Below the pieces are notes generated by a model. It was not told where the DNA came from. It searched no databases and saw nothing but the letters and a program-made list of their open reading frames with translations. A stretch of 64,000 nt of DNA, taken from NCBI GenBank assembly GCA_024638165.1, contig JAHEKV010000001.1, positions 102,375 through 166,374 on the forward strand, given 5' to 3'. This document shows positions 26,696-35,407 of this stretch, one piece after another (position 1 is the stretch's first letter; every line of letters starts with the position of its first letter). The stretch is from Flavobacteriaceae bacterium. Lineage in GTDB: Bacteria; Bacteroidota; Bacteroidia; Flavobacteriales; Flavobacteriaceae. The position numbers and the translations under genes were made by a program.

Positions 26696-29071
26696 ATGGA
26701 GGCATTAATACCTTATTTATGGGCTTTCGGAATCGTAGGCCTGATCTATGTGTTTGTTAAAAACGCCTGGGTTTCGAAACAAGAAGTAGGAGATGAGAAA
26801 ATGGCGCGAATTGCCAAAAATATTGCCGATGGTGCAATGTCATTCCTAAAAGCTGAGTACAAAATTTTATCTGTTTTTGTTGCTGCTGTCGCAGTTCTTC
26901 TCTTTTTCAAAGGACAAAGTGAAGCAGGTTCAAACGGTCTAGTTGCAGTATCATTTATTGTTGGTGCAATTTGTTCTGCACTAGCTGGGTTTATTGGTAT
27001 GCGTGTTGCAACTAAAGCTAACGTTCGAACAACTAATGCTGCTCGTACATCACTTCCTAAGGCTCTTGAAGTTGCATTTGCTGGAGGTTCTGTAATGGGA
27101 CTTGGTGTTGTAGGTTTAGGTGTTGCTGGTTTAGGAATCCTATTCACAGTATATAGTGCTCAAGGATGGGGAATCGATGAGGTACTGAATGTACTTTCAG
27201 GGTTCTCTTTAGGAGCTTCTTCTATCGCATTATTTGCTCGCGTGGGTGGTGGTATTTACACCAAAGCTGCTGACGTTGGAGCTGACCTTGTAGGTAAAGT
27301 TGAAGCAGGTATTCCTGAAGATCACCCTCTTAATCCTGCTACGATTGCAGATAACGTTGGTGACAACGTAGGAGATGTTGCTGGTATGGGAGCTGACCTT
27401 TTTGAGTCATATGTGGGTTCAATCATTGGTACAATGGTTTTAGGTGCTGCTTTTACCGTAGTTCCTGATTTCGCAGATTCTTTTAATGGTTTAGGTGCGG
27501 TTTACCTTCCATTAGTACTTGCTGCTGCAGGTATTATTATGTCAATTATCGGTACCTTCTTTGTTCGAGTGAAAGAAGGAGGAAACCCTCAAACGGCCCT
27601 AAACCTTGGTGAATTCGGTTCAGCAGGTTTAATGCTAGTAGCGTCATATTTCTTAATCAATGAAATGTTACCTGAGTCTTGGGTGTTTCAATCAACGACT
27701 TACACGTCAATGGGTGTGTTTTGGGCGACCATCGCAGGTCTTGTTGCGGGTCTTCTAGTAGGTAAGGTTACCGAGTATTACACAGGTACAGGTACTAAAC
27801 CTGTTAATTCTATTGTTCGCCAATCTGAAACAGGTTCAGCGACAAATATTATTGCTGGTCTAGGTGTTGGTATGATGTCAACAGCGATTCCAATTATTCT
27901 AATTTCAGCTGCGATTTTAGTTTCACATCACTTTGCTGGTTTATATGGTATCGCAATTGCTGCGGTAGGTATGCTTGCCAATACAGGGATTCAATTAGCG
28001 GTTGATGCTTACGGTCCAATTTCAGATAACGCAGGTGGTATTGCAGAGATGGCTGAACTTCCTTCTGAAGTTCGTGAGCGTACAGATACTCTTGATGCTG
28101 TAGGTAATACTACTGCTGCTATTGGTAAAGGATTTGCGATTGCCTCTGCTGCACTTACAGCGTTAGCGTTATTCGCGGCCTTTATGCAAACAGCTAAAGT
28201 TAAGGCGATCGACGTATCTGATCCTACTATTATGGTGGGTCTATTAGTTGGAGCGATGCTTCCGTTTGTATTCTCTGCGCTTTCAATGAACGCAGTAGGT
28301 CGTGCGGCAATGGCTATGATTGAAGAAGTTCGTCGTCAATTCAAGGATATCCCTGCACTGAAGTCAGCTCTAGAGGTAATGCGTAAATATGATTCAGACC
28401 TTTCGAAGGCTTCTGCTGAAGATCGCGCAATTTTTGATGCTGCTGACGGTGTTGCTGAATACGATAAGTGTGTGGCAATTTCAACTCAAGCTTCAATTAG
28501 AGAAATGGTAATGCCTGGTCTTTTAGCAATCATTGTTCCGGTACTTGTAGGATTTTTAGGTGGTGCTGAAATGCTTGGAGGTCTTCTTGCTGGAGTTACT
28601 GCTTCTGGTGTTCTTATGGCAATTTTCCAGTCAAATGCTGGTGGAGCATGGGATAACGCCAAGAAAACTATCGAAAGTGAAGGTCGCAAAGGTAGCGATG
28701 CTCACAAAGCGGCAGTAGTTGGTGATACCGTAGGTGATCCTTTCAAGGATACTTCAGGGCCATCACTAAACATTCTTTTAAAATTAATGTCTGTTGTAGC
28801 ACTGGTTATTGCACCGAGCTTAGTTAGCCCATCAGAGGCCGCTTATGCTGAAGCTGCAACCGCACAAGAAGTTCGCAAAGAGATTTCTGTGAATGTTCAG
28901 GCTACCTCTGAAGAAGGAGGTGTTGAGGTTTCTGTGACTACGACAGAAACTGCCAATGGAGAAACAACTACTACTGAAGTAGCTTATGCGGGTGCAGACC
29001 TAGATGAGGTTATGGAAGAAGTAAGAGCGAATCATCCAGAGGTTACTATTAAAAAAGAGACCCAAGAATAA
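26696..29071 (+). CDS. hppA: Membrane-bound ion-pumping pyrophosphatase, K+-dependent type
   Basis: 791 residues with about 16 membrane segments. It couples pyrophosphate hydrolysis to H+ or Na+ export. The substrate-site motifs are present: [63 protein letters not shown] and [34 protein letters not shown]. The segment [11 protein letters not shown] has Ala where K+-independent enzymes carry Lys, so this is a K+-dependent form; in Bacteroidota such enzymes include H+, Na+ and dual pumps, so the ion is open. About 60 residues after the last membrane segment ([19 protein letters not shown] onward) form an unusual Thr/Glu-rich tail. Confidence 0.96.
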   Translation: MEALIPYLWAFGIVGLIYVFVKNAWVSKQEVGDEKMARIAKNIADGAMSFLKAEYKILSVFVAAVAVLLFFKGQSEAGSNGLVAVSFIVGAICSALAGFIGMRVATKANVRTTNAARTSLPKALEVAFAGGSVMGLGVVGLGVAGLGILFTVYSAQGWGIDEVLNVLSGFSLGASSIALFARVGGGIYTKAADVGADLVGKVEAGIPEDHPLNPATIADNVGDNVGDVAGMGADLFESYVGSIIGTMVLGAAFTVVPDFADSFNGLGAVYLPLVLAAAGIIMSIIGTFFVRVKEGGNPQTALNLGEFGSAGLMLVASYFLINEMLPESWVFQSTTYTSMGVFWATIAGLVAGLLVGKVTEYYTGTGTKPVNSIVRQSETGSATNIIAGLGVGMMSTAIPIILISAAILVSHHFAGLYGIAIAAVGMLANTGIQLAVDAYGPISDNAGGIAEMAELPSEVRERTDTLDAVGNTTAAIGKGFAIASAALTALALFAAFMQTAKVKAIDVSDPTIMVGLLVGAMLPFVFSALSMNAVGRAAMAMIEEVRRQFKDIPALKSALEVMRKYDSDLSKASAEDRAIFDAADGVAEYDKCVAISTQASIREMVMPGLLAIIVPVLVGFLGGAEMLGGLLAGVTASGVLMAIFQSNAGGAWDNAKKTIESEGRKGSDAHKAAVVGDTVGDPFKDTSGPSLNILLKLMSVVALVIAPSLVSPSEAAYAEAATAQEVRKEISVNVQATSEEGGVEVSVTTTETANGETTTTEVAYAGADLDEVMEEVRANHPEVTIKKETQE

Positions 29072-29090
29072 GGGTTTGAATATAGCTTAC

Positions 29091-29122
29091 AAAAAAGCCT
29101 GCTATTTCTAGCAGGCTTTTTT
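29091..29122. terminator. Bidirectional intrinsic terminator between hppA and dNK
   Basis: AAAAAAGCCTGCT and AGCAGGCTTTTTT form a perfect stem around a short loop, with A and T runs on both sides. It can end hppA (plus) and the deoxynucleoside kinase (minus). Confidence 0.88.
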
Positions 29123-29150
29123 ATTTGTTATCTAGTGTGCTTACTCTGTC

Positions 29151-29765
29151 TTAAAACAGTCCGTTTAATTCAGCATCGATTTTATTCACAATGCTTCCAA
29201 GATCTTCGGGATTGTCTACAAAATCTAGGTTATCTACATCGATGATAATGAGTTTGCCCTTGTCATATCCCTTTACCCAATCTTCGTATTTTTCATTAAG
29301 ACGATTCAGATAATCAATCGAAATTCCGTTTTCATACGAACGACCACGCTTGTGAATCTGCTTTACTAGATTCGGAATAGAACTTCTGAGGTAAATCATT
29401 AAATCAGGAGGAGCAACCAGGGATTCCATCAGCTCAAATAGACTTTGGTAATTCTCAAAGTCACGCCCGGTCATCAGGCCCATTTCGTGTAGGTTTGGAG
29501 CAAATATGAAAGCATCTTCATAAATGGTGCGATCTTGAATGACACTTTTTCCGCTTTCTCGAATCGACAGAATTTGTCTAAATCGAGTGTTTAAAAAGTA
29601 AATCTGTAGATTAAAACTCCAGCGCTCCATTTGGGTATAAAAGTCGTCTAGATAAGGATTGGTGATTACCTCCTCAAACTGTGGTTCCCATTTGAAATGC
29701 TTCGCGAGTAGATTCGTAAGTGTAGTTTTTCCGGCTCCAATATTGCCGGCGATAGCAATGTGCAT
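29151..29765 (-). CDS. Deoxynucleoside kinase (stand-alone)
   Basis: 204 residues of the deoxyadenosine/deoxyguanosine-kinase type. P-loop AGNIGAGKTTL at the N-terminus, the FEEVITNPYLDDFYTQM substrate segment, the QDRTIYEDAFIFAPNLHEMG catalytic Asp-Arg region, and the lid HKRGRSYENGISIDYLNRL. It phosphorylates deoxynucleosides for salvage. It resembles the C-terminal domain of the folK fusion at 1674-2846 but is a separate gene. Base specificity cannot be read from the sequence. Confidence 0.92.
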   Translation of the reverse strand: MHIAIAGNIGAGKTTLTNLLAKHFKWEPQFEEVITNPYLDDFYTQMERWSFNLQIYFLNTRFRQILSIRESGKSVIQDRTIYEDAFIFAPNLHEMGLMTGRDFENYQSLFELMESLVAPPDLMIYLRSSIPNLVKQIHKRGRSYENGISIDYLNRLNEKYEDWVKGYDKGKLIIIDVDNLDFVDNPEDLGSIVNKIDAELNGLF

Positions 29766-29838
29766 CCTGTTTTTTTAATTTTTGAAAATGAACCTCAAGA
29801 TAAGAATATCTTTCCTGTTTAGTGTTATAAAATAAGCG

Positions 29839-29846
29839 TACTTTTG
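29839..29846 (+). promoter_or_regulatory. Candidate -7 element (TACTTTTG) for metK
   Basis: Perfect TAnnTTTG. A TTTA about 17 bases upstream may be the -33 box. The predicted transcript start, roughly 29852, falls just in front of the SAM-II aptamer, so the aptamer would form the very 5' end of the mRNA. Confidence 0.6.
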
Positions 29847-29854
29847 TAGTCTAT

Positions 29855-29903
29855 TTGAGGAAAGATTTGAACTGATTGCAACCTCGTAAAAAATGCTAAA
29901 GCA
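29855..29903 (+). promoter_or_regulatory. SAM-II riboswitch aptamer upstream of metK
   Basis: Stem P1 is GAGG (29857-29860) with CCTC (29882-29885). The loop holds the conserved GATTTGAACTGATTGCAA block (29863-29880 and next base). After P1 comes GTAAAAAATGCTAAAGCA, whose GCTAAA is the conserved 3' pseudoknot strand. This order of conserved blocks is the SAM-II (metA-type) motif, known from alphaproteobacteria and Bacteroidota. It should lower SAM-synthetase expression when SAM is high. Confidence 0.85.
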
Positions 29904-29975
29904 GTATTCGCGTTGGAATAGCCCGTAGTGCTTTAGTCTCTTTTACAATATTGTAATCTCTTGAATTAAAGAGAC
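29896..29975 (+). promoter_or_regulatory. Expression platform of the metK riboswitch
   Basis: CTAAAGCA (29896-29903), part of the aptamer pseudoknot strand, can instead pair with TGCTTTAG (29929-29936), enclosing an inner TATTC/GAATA hairpin. Directly after, GTCTCTTT (29936-29943) pairs with AAAGAGAC (29968-29975), 7 bases before the ATG, and its loop holds the perfect 14-base palindrome TTACAATATTGTAA (29943-29956). How ligand binding is transmitted is inferred; no T-run terminator is present, so control of translation is more likely. Confidence 0.55.
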
Positions 29976-29982
29976 ACGAATT

Positions 29983-31251
29983 ATGTCATATTTATTTACA
30001 TCAGAGTCAGTTAGTGAAGGGCATCCTGATAAGATTGCCGATCAAATTAGTGATGCGCTATTAGATCATTTTTTAGCATTTGATCCACAAAGTAAAGTAG
30101 CGTGTGAAACACTAGTAACTACAGGTCAGGTAGTCTTGGCAGGTGAAGTTAAAAGTACCACTTACCTAGACGTACAATCAATCGCTCGCGGAGTAGTCAA
30201 TTCGATCGGATACACCAAAGGAGAATACATGTTCAGCGGTGATTCTTGCGGGGTAATCTCTTTGATTCACGAACAGAGTCAAGATATTAATCGAGGTGTT
30301 GATCGTAATGCCCCAGAATCTCAAGGTGCCGGTGATCAGGGAATGATGTTCGGGTATGCAACGTCAGAAACCGAAGAGCTCATGCCTCTTGCCTTGGTGA
30401 TTTCTCATGAGATCTTAAAAGTATTGGCCGAGTTTCGCCGAGCTGCCAATGATGACTCTTCAAAGCCGATGAGCTATTTACGTCCTGATGCAAAGGCTCA
30501 AGTTACCTTGCAGTATGATGACCATAATCAGCCGGAGCGAATAGATACGATTGTGGTGTCTACCCAGCACGATCCTTTTGGTAACGAACAAAACATGCTT
30601 GATCAGATACGTACCGATATTATCAAATACGTAATACCTGAGGTTAAAAAGCGAATGAGTGATTCGGTTCAATCCTTGTTTACCGATGAAATCAACTATC
30701 ACGTGAATCCAACCGGTAAATTTGTGATCGGAGGTCCTCACGGCGACACAGGGTTAACGGGTCGTAAGATTATTGTAGACACCTACGGCGGAAAAGGTGC
30801 ACACGGAGGAGGAGCCTTCTCAGGAAAGGATCCGTCAAAAGTAGATCGATCTGCTGCCTATGCAGCACGCCACATTGCGAAGAATCTAGTAGCTGCAGGT
30901 ATAGCTTCTGAAGTACTTGTTCAGCTTAGCTATGCTATCGGTGTAGCCGAGCCTACCTCTGTTTTCATTGATACTTATGAAACGAACGCTACTTCATTCA
31001 CTGATGCAGAAATCGCTCAGAAAGTTGCCGATCTCTTTGATCTTACGCCTTATGGAATCGAAACACGATTGAAGCTTCGTAACCCAATTTATAGCGAAAC
31101 AGCATCTTATGGGCACATGGGAAGAACACCGAGAAAGGTGGTTAAGATTTTTGAATCACCCTACAACGGTAAGGTTGCACGTGAGGTTGAGTTGTTTACT
31201 TGGGAGAAGCTCGATTATGTGGATTCTTTGAAAAAAGCATTTTTGGGTTAG
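29983..31251 (+). CDS. metK: S-adenosylmethionine synthetase
   Basis: 422 residues. MetK makes SAM from methionine and ATP. Motifs: [41 protein letters not shown], the [21 protein letters not shown] segment, and [27 protein letters not shown]. Its length exceeds the E. coli enzyme by about 38 residues, mainly in an insert around 200 ([14 protein letters not shown]... region), normal for this phylum. Preceded by a SAM-II aptamer, which fits feedback by the product. Confidence 0.98.
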   Translation: MSYLFTSESVSEGHPDKIADQISDALLDHFLAFDPQSKVACETLVTTGQVVLAGEVKSTTYLDVQSIARGVVNSIGYTKGEYMFSGDSCGVISLIHEQSQDINRGVDRNAPESQGAGDQGMMFGYATSETEELMPLALVISHEILKVLAEFRRAANDDSSKPMSYLRPDAKAQVTLQYDDHNQPERIDTIVVSTQHDPFGNEQNMLDQIRTDIIKYVIPEVKKRMSDSVQSLFTDEINYHVNPTGKFVIGGPHGDTGLTGRKIIVDTYGGKGAHGGGAFSGKDPSKVDRSAAYAARHIAKNLVAAGIASEVLVQLSYAIGVAEPTSVFIDTYETNATSFTDAEIAQKVADLFDLTPYGIETRLKLRNPIYSETASYGHMGRTPRKVVKIFESPYNGKVAREVELFTWEKLDYVDSLKKAFLG

Positions 31252-31282
31252 TTAAATATCGAATCATTTAACCCTTCTTTTG
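31251..31282 (+). terminator. Weak terminator-like hairpin after metK
   Basis: GTTAAAT (31251-31257) and ATTTAAC (31266-31272) flank an 8-base loop and are followed by CCTTCTTTTG. A-T-rich stem and broken T-run, so strength is doubtful. It overlaps the last base of the metK stop. Confidence 0.4.
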
Positions 31283-31342
31283 AATTATTTTCAGACTAGG
31301 CTTGTTTTTTATGAAACCTTTTCTGTAATTAGCGCCAATATT

Positions 31343-31405
31343 ATGAATAAGACACGCTTTTATAACGACTTCACTTACTTTAACTATTATCAGTTAGAGA
31401 GGTAG
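31343..31405 (+). CDS. Phe/Tyr-rich leader peptide of the aromatic amino-acid operon
   Basis: ATG at 31343 opens a 20-codon frame ending in TAG at 31403-31405: MNKTRFYNDFTYFNYYQLER. Seven of twenty codons are Phe (6, 10, 13) or Tyr (7, 12, 15, 16). It lies between metK and pheA, whose operon makes exactly these two amino acids, and ends 32 bases before an intrinsic terminator stem. This is the arrangement of a ribosome-stalling leader such as pheL or trpL, but with both Phe and Tyr as sensed residues. The name is inferred from composition, position and the paired RNA arms described in the findings. Confidence 0.82.
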   Translation: MNKTRFYNDFTYFNYYQLER

Positions 31406-31464
31406 GGGCTTGTCGTTATTTAACGTTTCAGTATACTAAAGTCCCGTTTTTCGGGACTTTTTTT
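31405..31464 (+). promoter_or_regulatory. Transcription attenuator (antiterminator arm and terminator) before pheA
   Basis: Terminator: AAAGTCCCG (31438-31446), loop TTTTT, CGGGACTTT (31452-31460), T-run to 31464, six bases before the pheA ATG. Antiterminator arm: GGGGCTT (31405-31411) pairs with AAGTCCC (31439-31445, one G-U), destroying the terminator. GTCGTTAT (31412-31419) pairs perfectly with ATAACGAC (31362-31369), which lies within leader codons 7-9. A ribosome stopped at the leader TAG covers the antiterminator arm; one stalled on Phe/Tyr codons leaves it free. Confidence 0.82.
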
Positions 31465-31469
31465 GTTTT

Positions 31470-32306
31470 ATGAAAAAAGTAGCCATACAAGGGGTCGACG
31501 GGTCGAACCATTACATCGTAGCGCAAGCGTTATATCCAGAGGGAGTGAACTTAATACACTGCCACTCCTTTCCCATGTTAGCTGAACAATTGGCGAGTGG
31601 TTTGGTTGATCACGCGATCATGGCCATTGAGAATTCAATCGCTGGAGCCTTGTTGCCGAATTATGCGCTGATCTATCAAAATGACTTTCAGATTTCAGCT
31701 GAATTTTATTTGAGCATTTCTCATAATTTGATGGCTTTGCCAGAGAGTAGCTTAGAAGATATTCAAGAGGTACGGTCGCATCCGATGGCACTTCTTCAAT
31801 GTGCAGAGTTTTTTCAAAATTATAAGTCGATTCGCCTTGTTGAAGACGATGATACGGCATCGGTTGCGGCGAGAATTCAATCTTCTCATCTGAAAGGTGT
31901 GGCTGCGATTGCGCCGAAGGTAGCGGCCGAACTCTATGGCCTTGAGGTTCTTAGTTCAGATATTCAAACCTTAACCAATAACGCCACGCGTTTTGTTGTG
32001 CTAAACAGAGCAACGAGTGTTGCGAACTCAGAAATGACGAATAAAGCTTCAGTTCGATTTGTTACCGGTCATAAGAGAGGGAGCCTTGCAACCATATTGA
32101 ATGTACTGAGTGACTGTGAAATGAATTTGACTAAAATTCAATCGCTACCCATTGTAGAAACGCCGTGGAAGTACGCCTTTTTTGTCGACGTAACGTTCGA
32201 AAAAATTACTGATTTCGAGAAAGCAGCAGCAGCTTTAGCGATTATGGCAGAGGAATTCAAAGTATTAGGAACCTATGAAAATCAACTTTTAAAGAGCGTT
32301 CAGTAA
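31470..32306 (+). CDS. pheA: Prephenate dehydratase
   Basis: 278 residues. It converts prephenate to phenylpyruvate, the precursor of Phe. The dehydratase domain shows AIQGVDGSNHYIVAQAL, HAIMAIENSIAGALLPNYALI and the NNATRFVVLNR motif with the catalytic Thr-Arg-Phe. The C-terminal ~85 residues form an ACT domain (RFVTGHKRGSLATILNVLSDCEMNLTKIQSLPI), which usually binds Phe for feedback inhibition. There is no chorismate mutase domain; that activity is fused to the DAHP synthase three genes on. First gene of the operon, after the attenuator; its TAA overlaps the next ATG. Confidence 0.95.
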   Translation: MKKVAIQGVDGSNHYIVAQALYPEGVNLIHCHSFPMLAEQLASGLVDHAIMAIENSIAGALLPNYALIYQNDFQISAEFYLSISHNLMALPESSLEDIQEVRSHPMALLQCAEFFQNYKSIRLVEDDDTASVAARIQSSHLKGVAAIAPKVAAELYGLEVLSSDIQTLTNNATRFVVLNRATSVANSEMTNKASVRFVTGHKRGSLATILNVLSDCEMNLTKIQSLPIVETPWKYAFFVDVTFEKITDFEKAAAALAIMAEEFKVLGTYENQLLKSVQ

Positions 32307-33451
32307 TGAGAGAAGCGAATCGATTAAATAGTGTTTCAGAGTACTATTTCTCTAAAAAACTCAAAGAGGTTAAAAGCCTCATTGCCGAAGGAAAGCCAAT
32401 CATCAACATGGGTATTGGAAGTCCTGACCTGAATCCACCTGCCGAGGTGACAGAAGCTCTAATTAATACCCTTTCTGAACCGGGTGTTCATGGCTATCAG
32501 AGTTATGTGGGCCGGGAAGAACTAAGAACGGGCTTCGCAGACTTTTACAAAACCCATTACGGAGTAAGCCTTAATGCAGGTACAGAAATACTTCCGCTCA
32601 TGGGTTCTAAAGAGGGTATCATGCATATCAGTATGGCCTTTGTGAATCCAGGGGACAAGGTACTCATACCTAACCCGGGGTACCCAACTTATTCTTCGGT
32701 TACTGAACTGGTTGGAGGTAATGCTGTCTATTATCGATTAACCCCAGAAGGTTTGCCCGATTTTGACCATATCGATGCAAGAGATCTTAAGGAGGCGGTG
32801 ATGATGTGGGTGAATTATCCGCACATGCCAACAGGTAAATCGATTACTGAGGATAAGTGGGCTGTCCTAGCTCAAAAAGCTCAGGAGTTTGATTTGCTTT
32901 TGATTAACGATAATCCGTACAGCTTTATTGGTAATGATCATCCGAGTTCACTCTTGTCACAAAAGGGAAAATACGGCCCATTACTTGAACTGAATTCACT
33001 CTCAAAGGTGGTTAATATGGCCGGATGGAGAGTAGGTTCAATTCAAGGAGATGCTGGACTTATTCAGTCGGTATTGAAGGTCAAATCAAATATGGACTCT
33101 GGAATGTTTATGGGTATTCAACGTGCTGCAGTTGCTGCACTTGCTCAGCCCAAAGAGTGGTTTGATCAGTTGAATAAGGTATACGATCAGCGAAGAGCAA
33201 AGATGGAAGAATTGTGCCAGTTGTTAGGACTGGTGTCTGATCCAAATCAGGTAGGAATGTTTGTGTGGTGTCGGATCCCAGAGAATACCAACGCTGAGGA
33301 ACTCGTAGAGAAATACCTAAGTGAGTATCATTTTTTTATCGCACCAGGAACCATTTTTGGCTCTGAAGGCAGAGGGTATGTTCGGTTCTCTCTTTGTATT
33401 GAGATCGATCAAATTGAAGAAGTAATTAAGCGAATCAGTAAAGCGTCATGA
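32306..33451 (+). CDS. Class I/II aminotransferase of the aromatic pathway
   Basis: 381 residues of the fold-type I PLP aminotransferases. The PLP lysine is in LNSLSKVVNMAGWRVGSIQGD; INMGIGSPDLNPP, GYQSYVGREELRTGFADFY and the ligand segment IPNPGYPTYSSV are visible. It lies between pheA and tyrA, so it most likely transaminates phenylpyruvate and 4-hydroxyphenylpyruvate to Phe and Tyr; aspartate or diaminopimelate aminotransferase activity is an alternative for this broad family. Its start overlaps the pheA stop by one base and its stop overlaps tyrA by four. Confidence 0.85.
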   Translation: MREANRLNSVSEYYFSKKLKEVKSLIAEGKPIINMGIGSPDLNPPAEVTEALINTLSEPGVHGYQSYVGREELRTGFADFYKTHYGVSLNAGTEILPLMGSKEGIMHISMAFVNPGDKVLIPNPGYPTYSSVTELVGGNAVYYRLTPEGLPDFDHIDARDLKEAVMMWVNYPHMPTGKSITEDKWAVLAQKAQEFDLLLINDNPYSFIGNDHPSSLLSQKGKYGPLLELNSLSKVVNMAGWRVGSIQGDAGLIQSVLKVKSNMDSGMFMGIQRAAVAALAQPKEWFDQLNKVYDQRRAKMEELCQLLGLVSDPNQVGMFVWCRIPENTNAEELVEKYLSEYHFFIAPGTIFGSEGRGYVRFSLCIEIDQIEEVIKRISKAS

Positions 33452-34308
33452 AGTCAGTAGCGATTATAGGAGTTGGATTAATTGGAGGATCATGGGCGCT
33501 GGCTCTAAAAAAGCACTTTTCCGACATCACTATTTTGGGTGTAGATAACAATCAATCTCATTTAGAGGAGGCGCTTCGTTTAGGGTTAATTGATAAAGCC
33601 GTTGATTTAGACGCAGCTGCACAATCAGATTTAGTGTTTGTCAGCATTCCTGTAGGAGCAGCCTCAGGAGTACTAGTGTCTTTGCTCGATAAGGTTGGCG
33701 AACACACCTTGATCATGGATGCGGGTTCGACCAAGTCAGCCCTTTGTCAATCAATCAGTGATCATCCGAATCGATCACATTTTCTGGCTGCTCACCCTAT
33801 TGCAGGTACCGAGTTTTCAGGACCTACTGCTGCAAAGGCTGATTTGTTTGATGGTAAGCTGATGATTCTCTGCGAGATAGAGAAGACAGCGATCCGACTT
33901 CAAGAAAATATATTAACCGCCTTTCAAAAGATAGGGATGCGTTTACGATATATGGATCCAGAATCTCATGATAAGCATGTGGCTTATGTATCGCATCTAT
34001 CTCACGTTAGTTCATTTATGTTAGGAAAGACGGTGATGGACAAAGAAGCAGATGATCGAAACATTTTTGATTTGGCCGGAAGTGGATTTGCATCAACGGT
34101 TCGTCTGGCAAAAAGCTCACCAGAAATGTGGGGTCCGATCTTCTTACAGAATAAAGAACATCTCAGTCATACTCTAGAGGCTTACATCTCGAATCTTCAA
34201 AAATTCAAAACACTCATTGATAATGAAGACCTAGAGGCACTTACCTCTGAAATGAAACGAATAAATACTATAGAAAAAATATTAAACCCATTACCTTTAA
34301 CCCCTTAA
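33448..34308 (+). CDS. tyrA: Prephenate dehydrogenase
   Basis: 286 residues. It oxidises and decarboxylates prephenate to 4-hydroxyphenylpyruvate, the Tyr precursor. N-terminal NAD(P)-binding VAIIGVGLIGGSWALALKK; AAHPIAGTEFSGPTAAKADLFDGKLMILCE; and the catalytic His in HVAYVSHLSHVSSFMLG. It overlaps the aminotransferase gene by four bases (ATGA). There is no obvious ACT domain at the end, so feedback by Tyr would have to use another site or the attenuator. Confidence 0.95.
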   Translation: MKSVAIIGVGLIGGSWALALKKHFSDITILGVDNNQSHLEEALRLGLIDKAVDLDAAAQSDLVFVSIPVGAASGVLVSLLDKVGEHTLIMDAGSTKSALCQSISDHPNRSHFLAAHPIAGTEFSGPTAAKADLFDGKLMILCEIEKTAIRLQENILTAFQKIGMRLRYMDPESHDKHVAYVSHLSHVSSFMLGKTVMDKEADDRNIFDLAGSGFASTVRLAKSSPEMWGPIFLQNKEHLSHTLEAYISNLQKFKTLIDNEDLEALTSEMKRINTIEKILNPLPLTP

Positions 34309-34317
34309 ATCACAATC

Positions 34318-35400
34318 ATGGAAAATTCGAAAGCCCTACGTACTTGGCTAGACGACATGCAGTTAGATCATCCGCTCGTAATCGCGGGTCCCTGCAGCGC
34401 GGAAACTGAAACACAAGTTCTTGACATCGCTCATCAACTTAAAAACACAGATGTAAATTATTATCGCGCAGGTATTTGGAAACCTCGTACACGTCCTGGA
34501 AGCTTCGAGGGTGTTGGTGCCATAGGTCTAAAATGGCTTCAACGCGTTAAAGAAGAAACTGGCCTTAAGACAGCAACTGAGGTAGCTAATCGGGCACACG
34601 TAGAATTAGCACTAGAACATGACGTAGATCTTTTATGGATCGGAGCGCGTTCTACCGTTAGCCCATTTATCGTTCAAGAAATTGCAGACGCACTTAAAGG
34701 AACAGATAAAATAGTTCTTGTTAAAAACCCAGTTAATCCTGATCTAGCTCTTTGGATTGGTGCGATGGAGCGTTTATACGCTGCAGATATCAAAAATCTA
34801 GGAGTGATTCACCGCGGATTCTCAACCTATAAGAAGACTAAATACCGTAACCTTCCTGAATGGCAGATTGCTATTGATTTTCAGACCAAGTTTCCTGATG
34901 TTCCTATCATTAATGACCCTAGTCATATTGCGGGTCGTCGAGATTTAATTTTTGATGTTTCACAAAACGCCCTTGATCTGAACTTTGATGGTTTAATGAT
35001 TGAAACGCACTGTGATCCAGATAATGCATGGTCAGATGCAGCTCAGCAAGTAACGCCTGAGCGTCTTTTAGAAATTTTTAAAGATTTAAGAGTTCGTAAA
35101 AAGGGTGATGACGAAGCAGAGTTTCACAATGCATTAGTACAATTAAGAGCACAAATTGACGTTCTTGACGGTACCGTTCTTGATACCCTTGGTGAGCGTA
35201 TGAAAGTTGCCGAGGCGATAGGTACTTTGAAGAAAGAGAAGAATGTTGCAGTACTTCAGTCGAATCGTTGGAATGAAATTTTAGGAAAAATGATCCTAGA
35301 AGGAGAGCAGCGTGGTCTTAGCGAAGAATTCGTATTGAAACTTTTCAAGAGTATTCACACAGAATCGATTCGTCACCAAGAGCAGGTGATTAACTCCTAA
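34318..35400 (+). CDS. DAHP synthase - chorismate mutase fusion
   Basis: 360 residues. Residues 1-260 are a type I-beta (KDPG-like) 3-deoxy-D-arabino-heptulosonate 7-phosphate synthase: LVIAGPCSAETETQ, YYRAGIWKPRTRPGSFEGVG, IVLVKNPVNPDLALW, VIHRGFSTYKKTKYRN, INDPSHIAGRRDLI and IETHCDPDNAWSDAAQQV. Residues 270-355 are an AroQ-type chorismate mutase (QLRAQIDVLDGTVLDTLGERMKVAEAIG). The order DAHPS-CM is known in Porphyromonas and Prevotella, where prephenate inhibits both activities. It thus opens the shikimate pathway and starts the Phe/Tyr branch. Nine bases follow tyrA. Confidence 0.95.
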   Translation: MENSKALRTWLDDMQLDHPLVIAGPCSAETETQVLDIAHQLKNTDVNYYRAGIWKPRTRPGSFEGVGAIGLKWLQRVKEETGLKTATEVANRAHVELALEHDVDLLWIGARSTVSPFIVQEIADALKGTDKIVLVKNPVNPDLALWIGAMERLYAADIKNLGVIHRGFSTYKKTKYRNLPEWQIAIDFQTKFPDVPIINDPSHIAGRRDLIFDVSQNALDLNFDGLMIETHCDPDNAWSDAAQQVTPERLLEIFKDLRVRKKGDDEAEFHNALVQLRAQIDVLDGTVLDTLGERMKVAEAIGTLKKEKNVAVLQSNRWNEILGKMILEGEQRGLSEEFVLKLFKSIHTESIRHQEQVINS

Positions 35401-35407
35401 TCGATAA

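Noticed and set aside
31279..31304. Promoter for the leader peptide (TTTG 31279, TAGGCTTG 31297)
   Set aside because: The spacer is 14 bases, shorter than the usual 17-23, and the -7 box has a mismatch; another weak candidate (TAATTAGC at 31326) is no better. Left unassigned.
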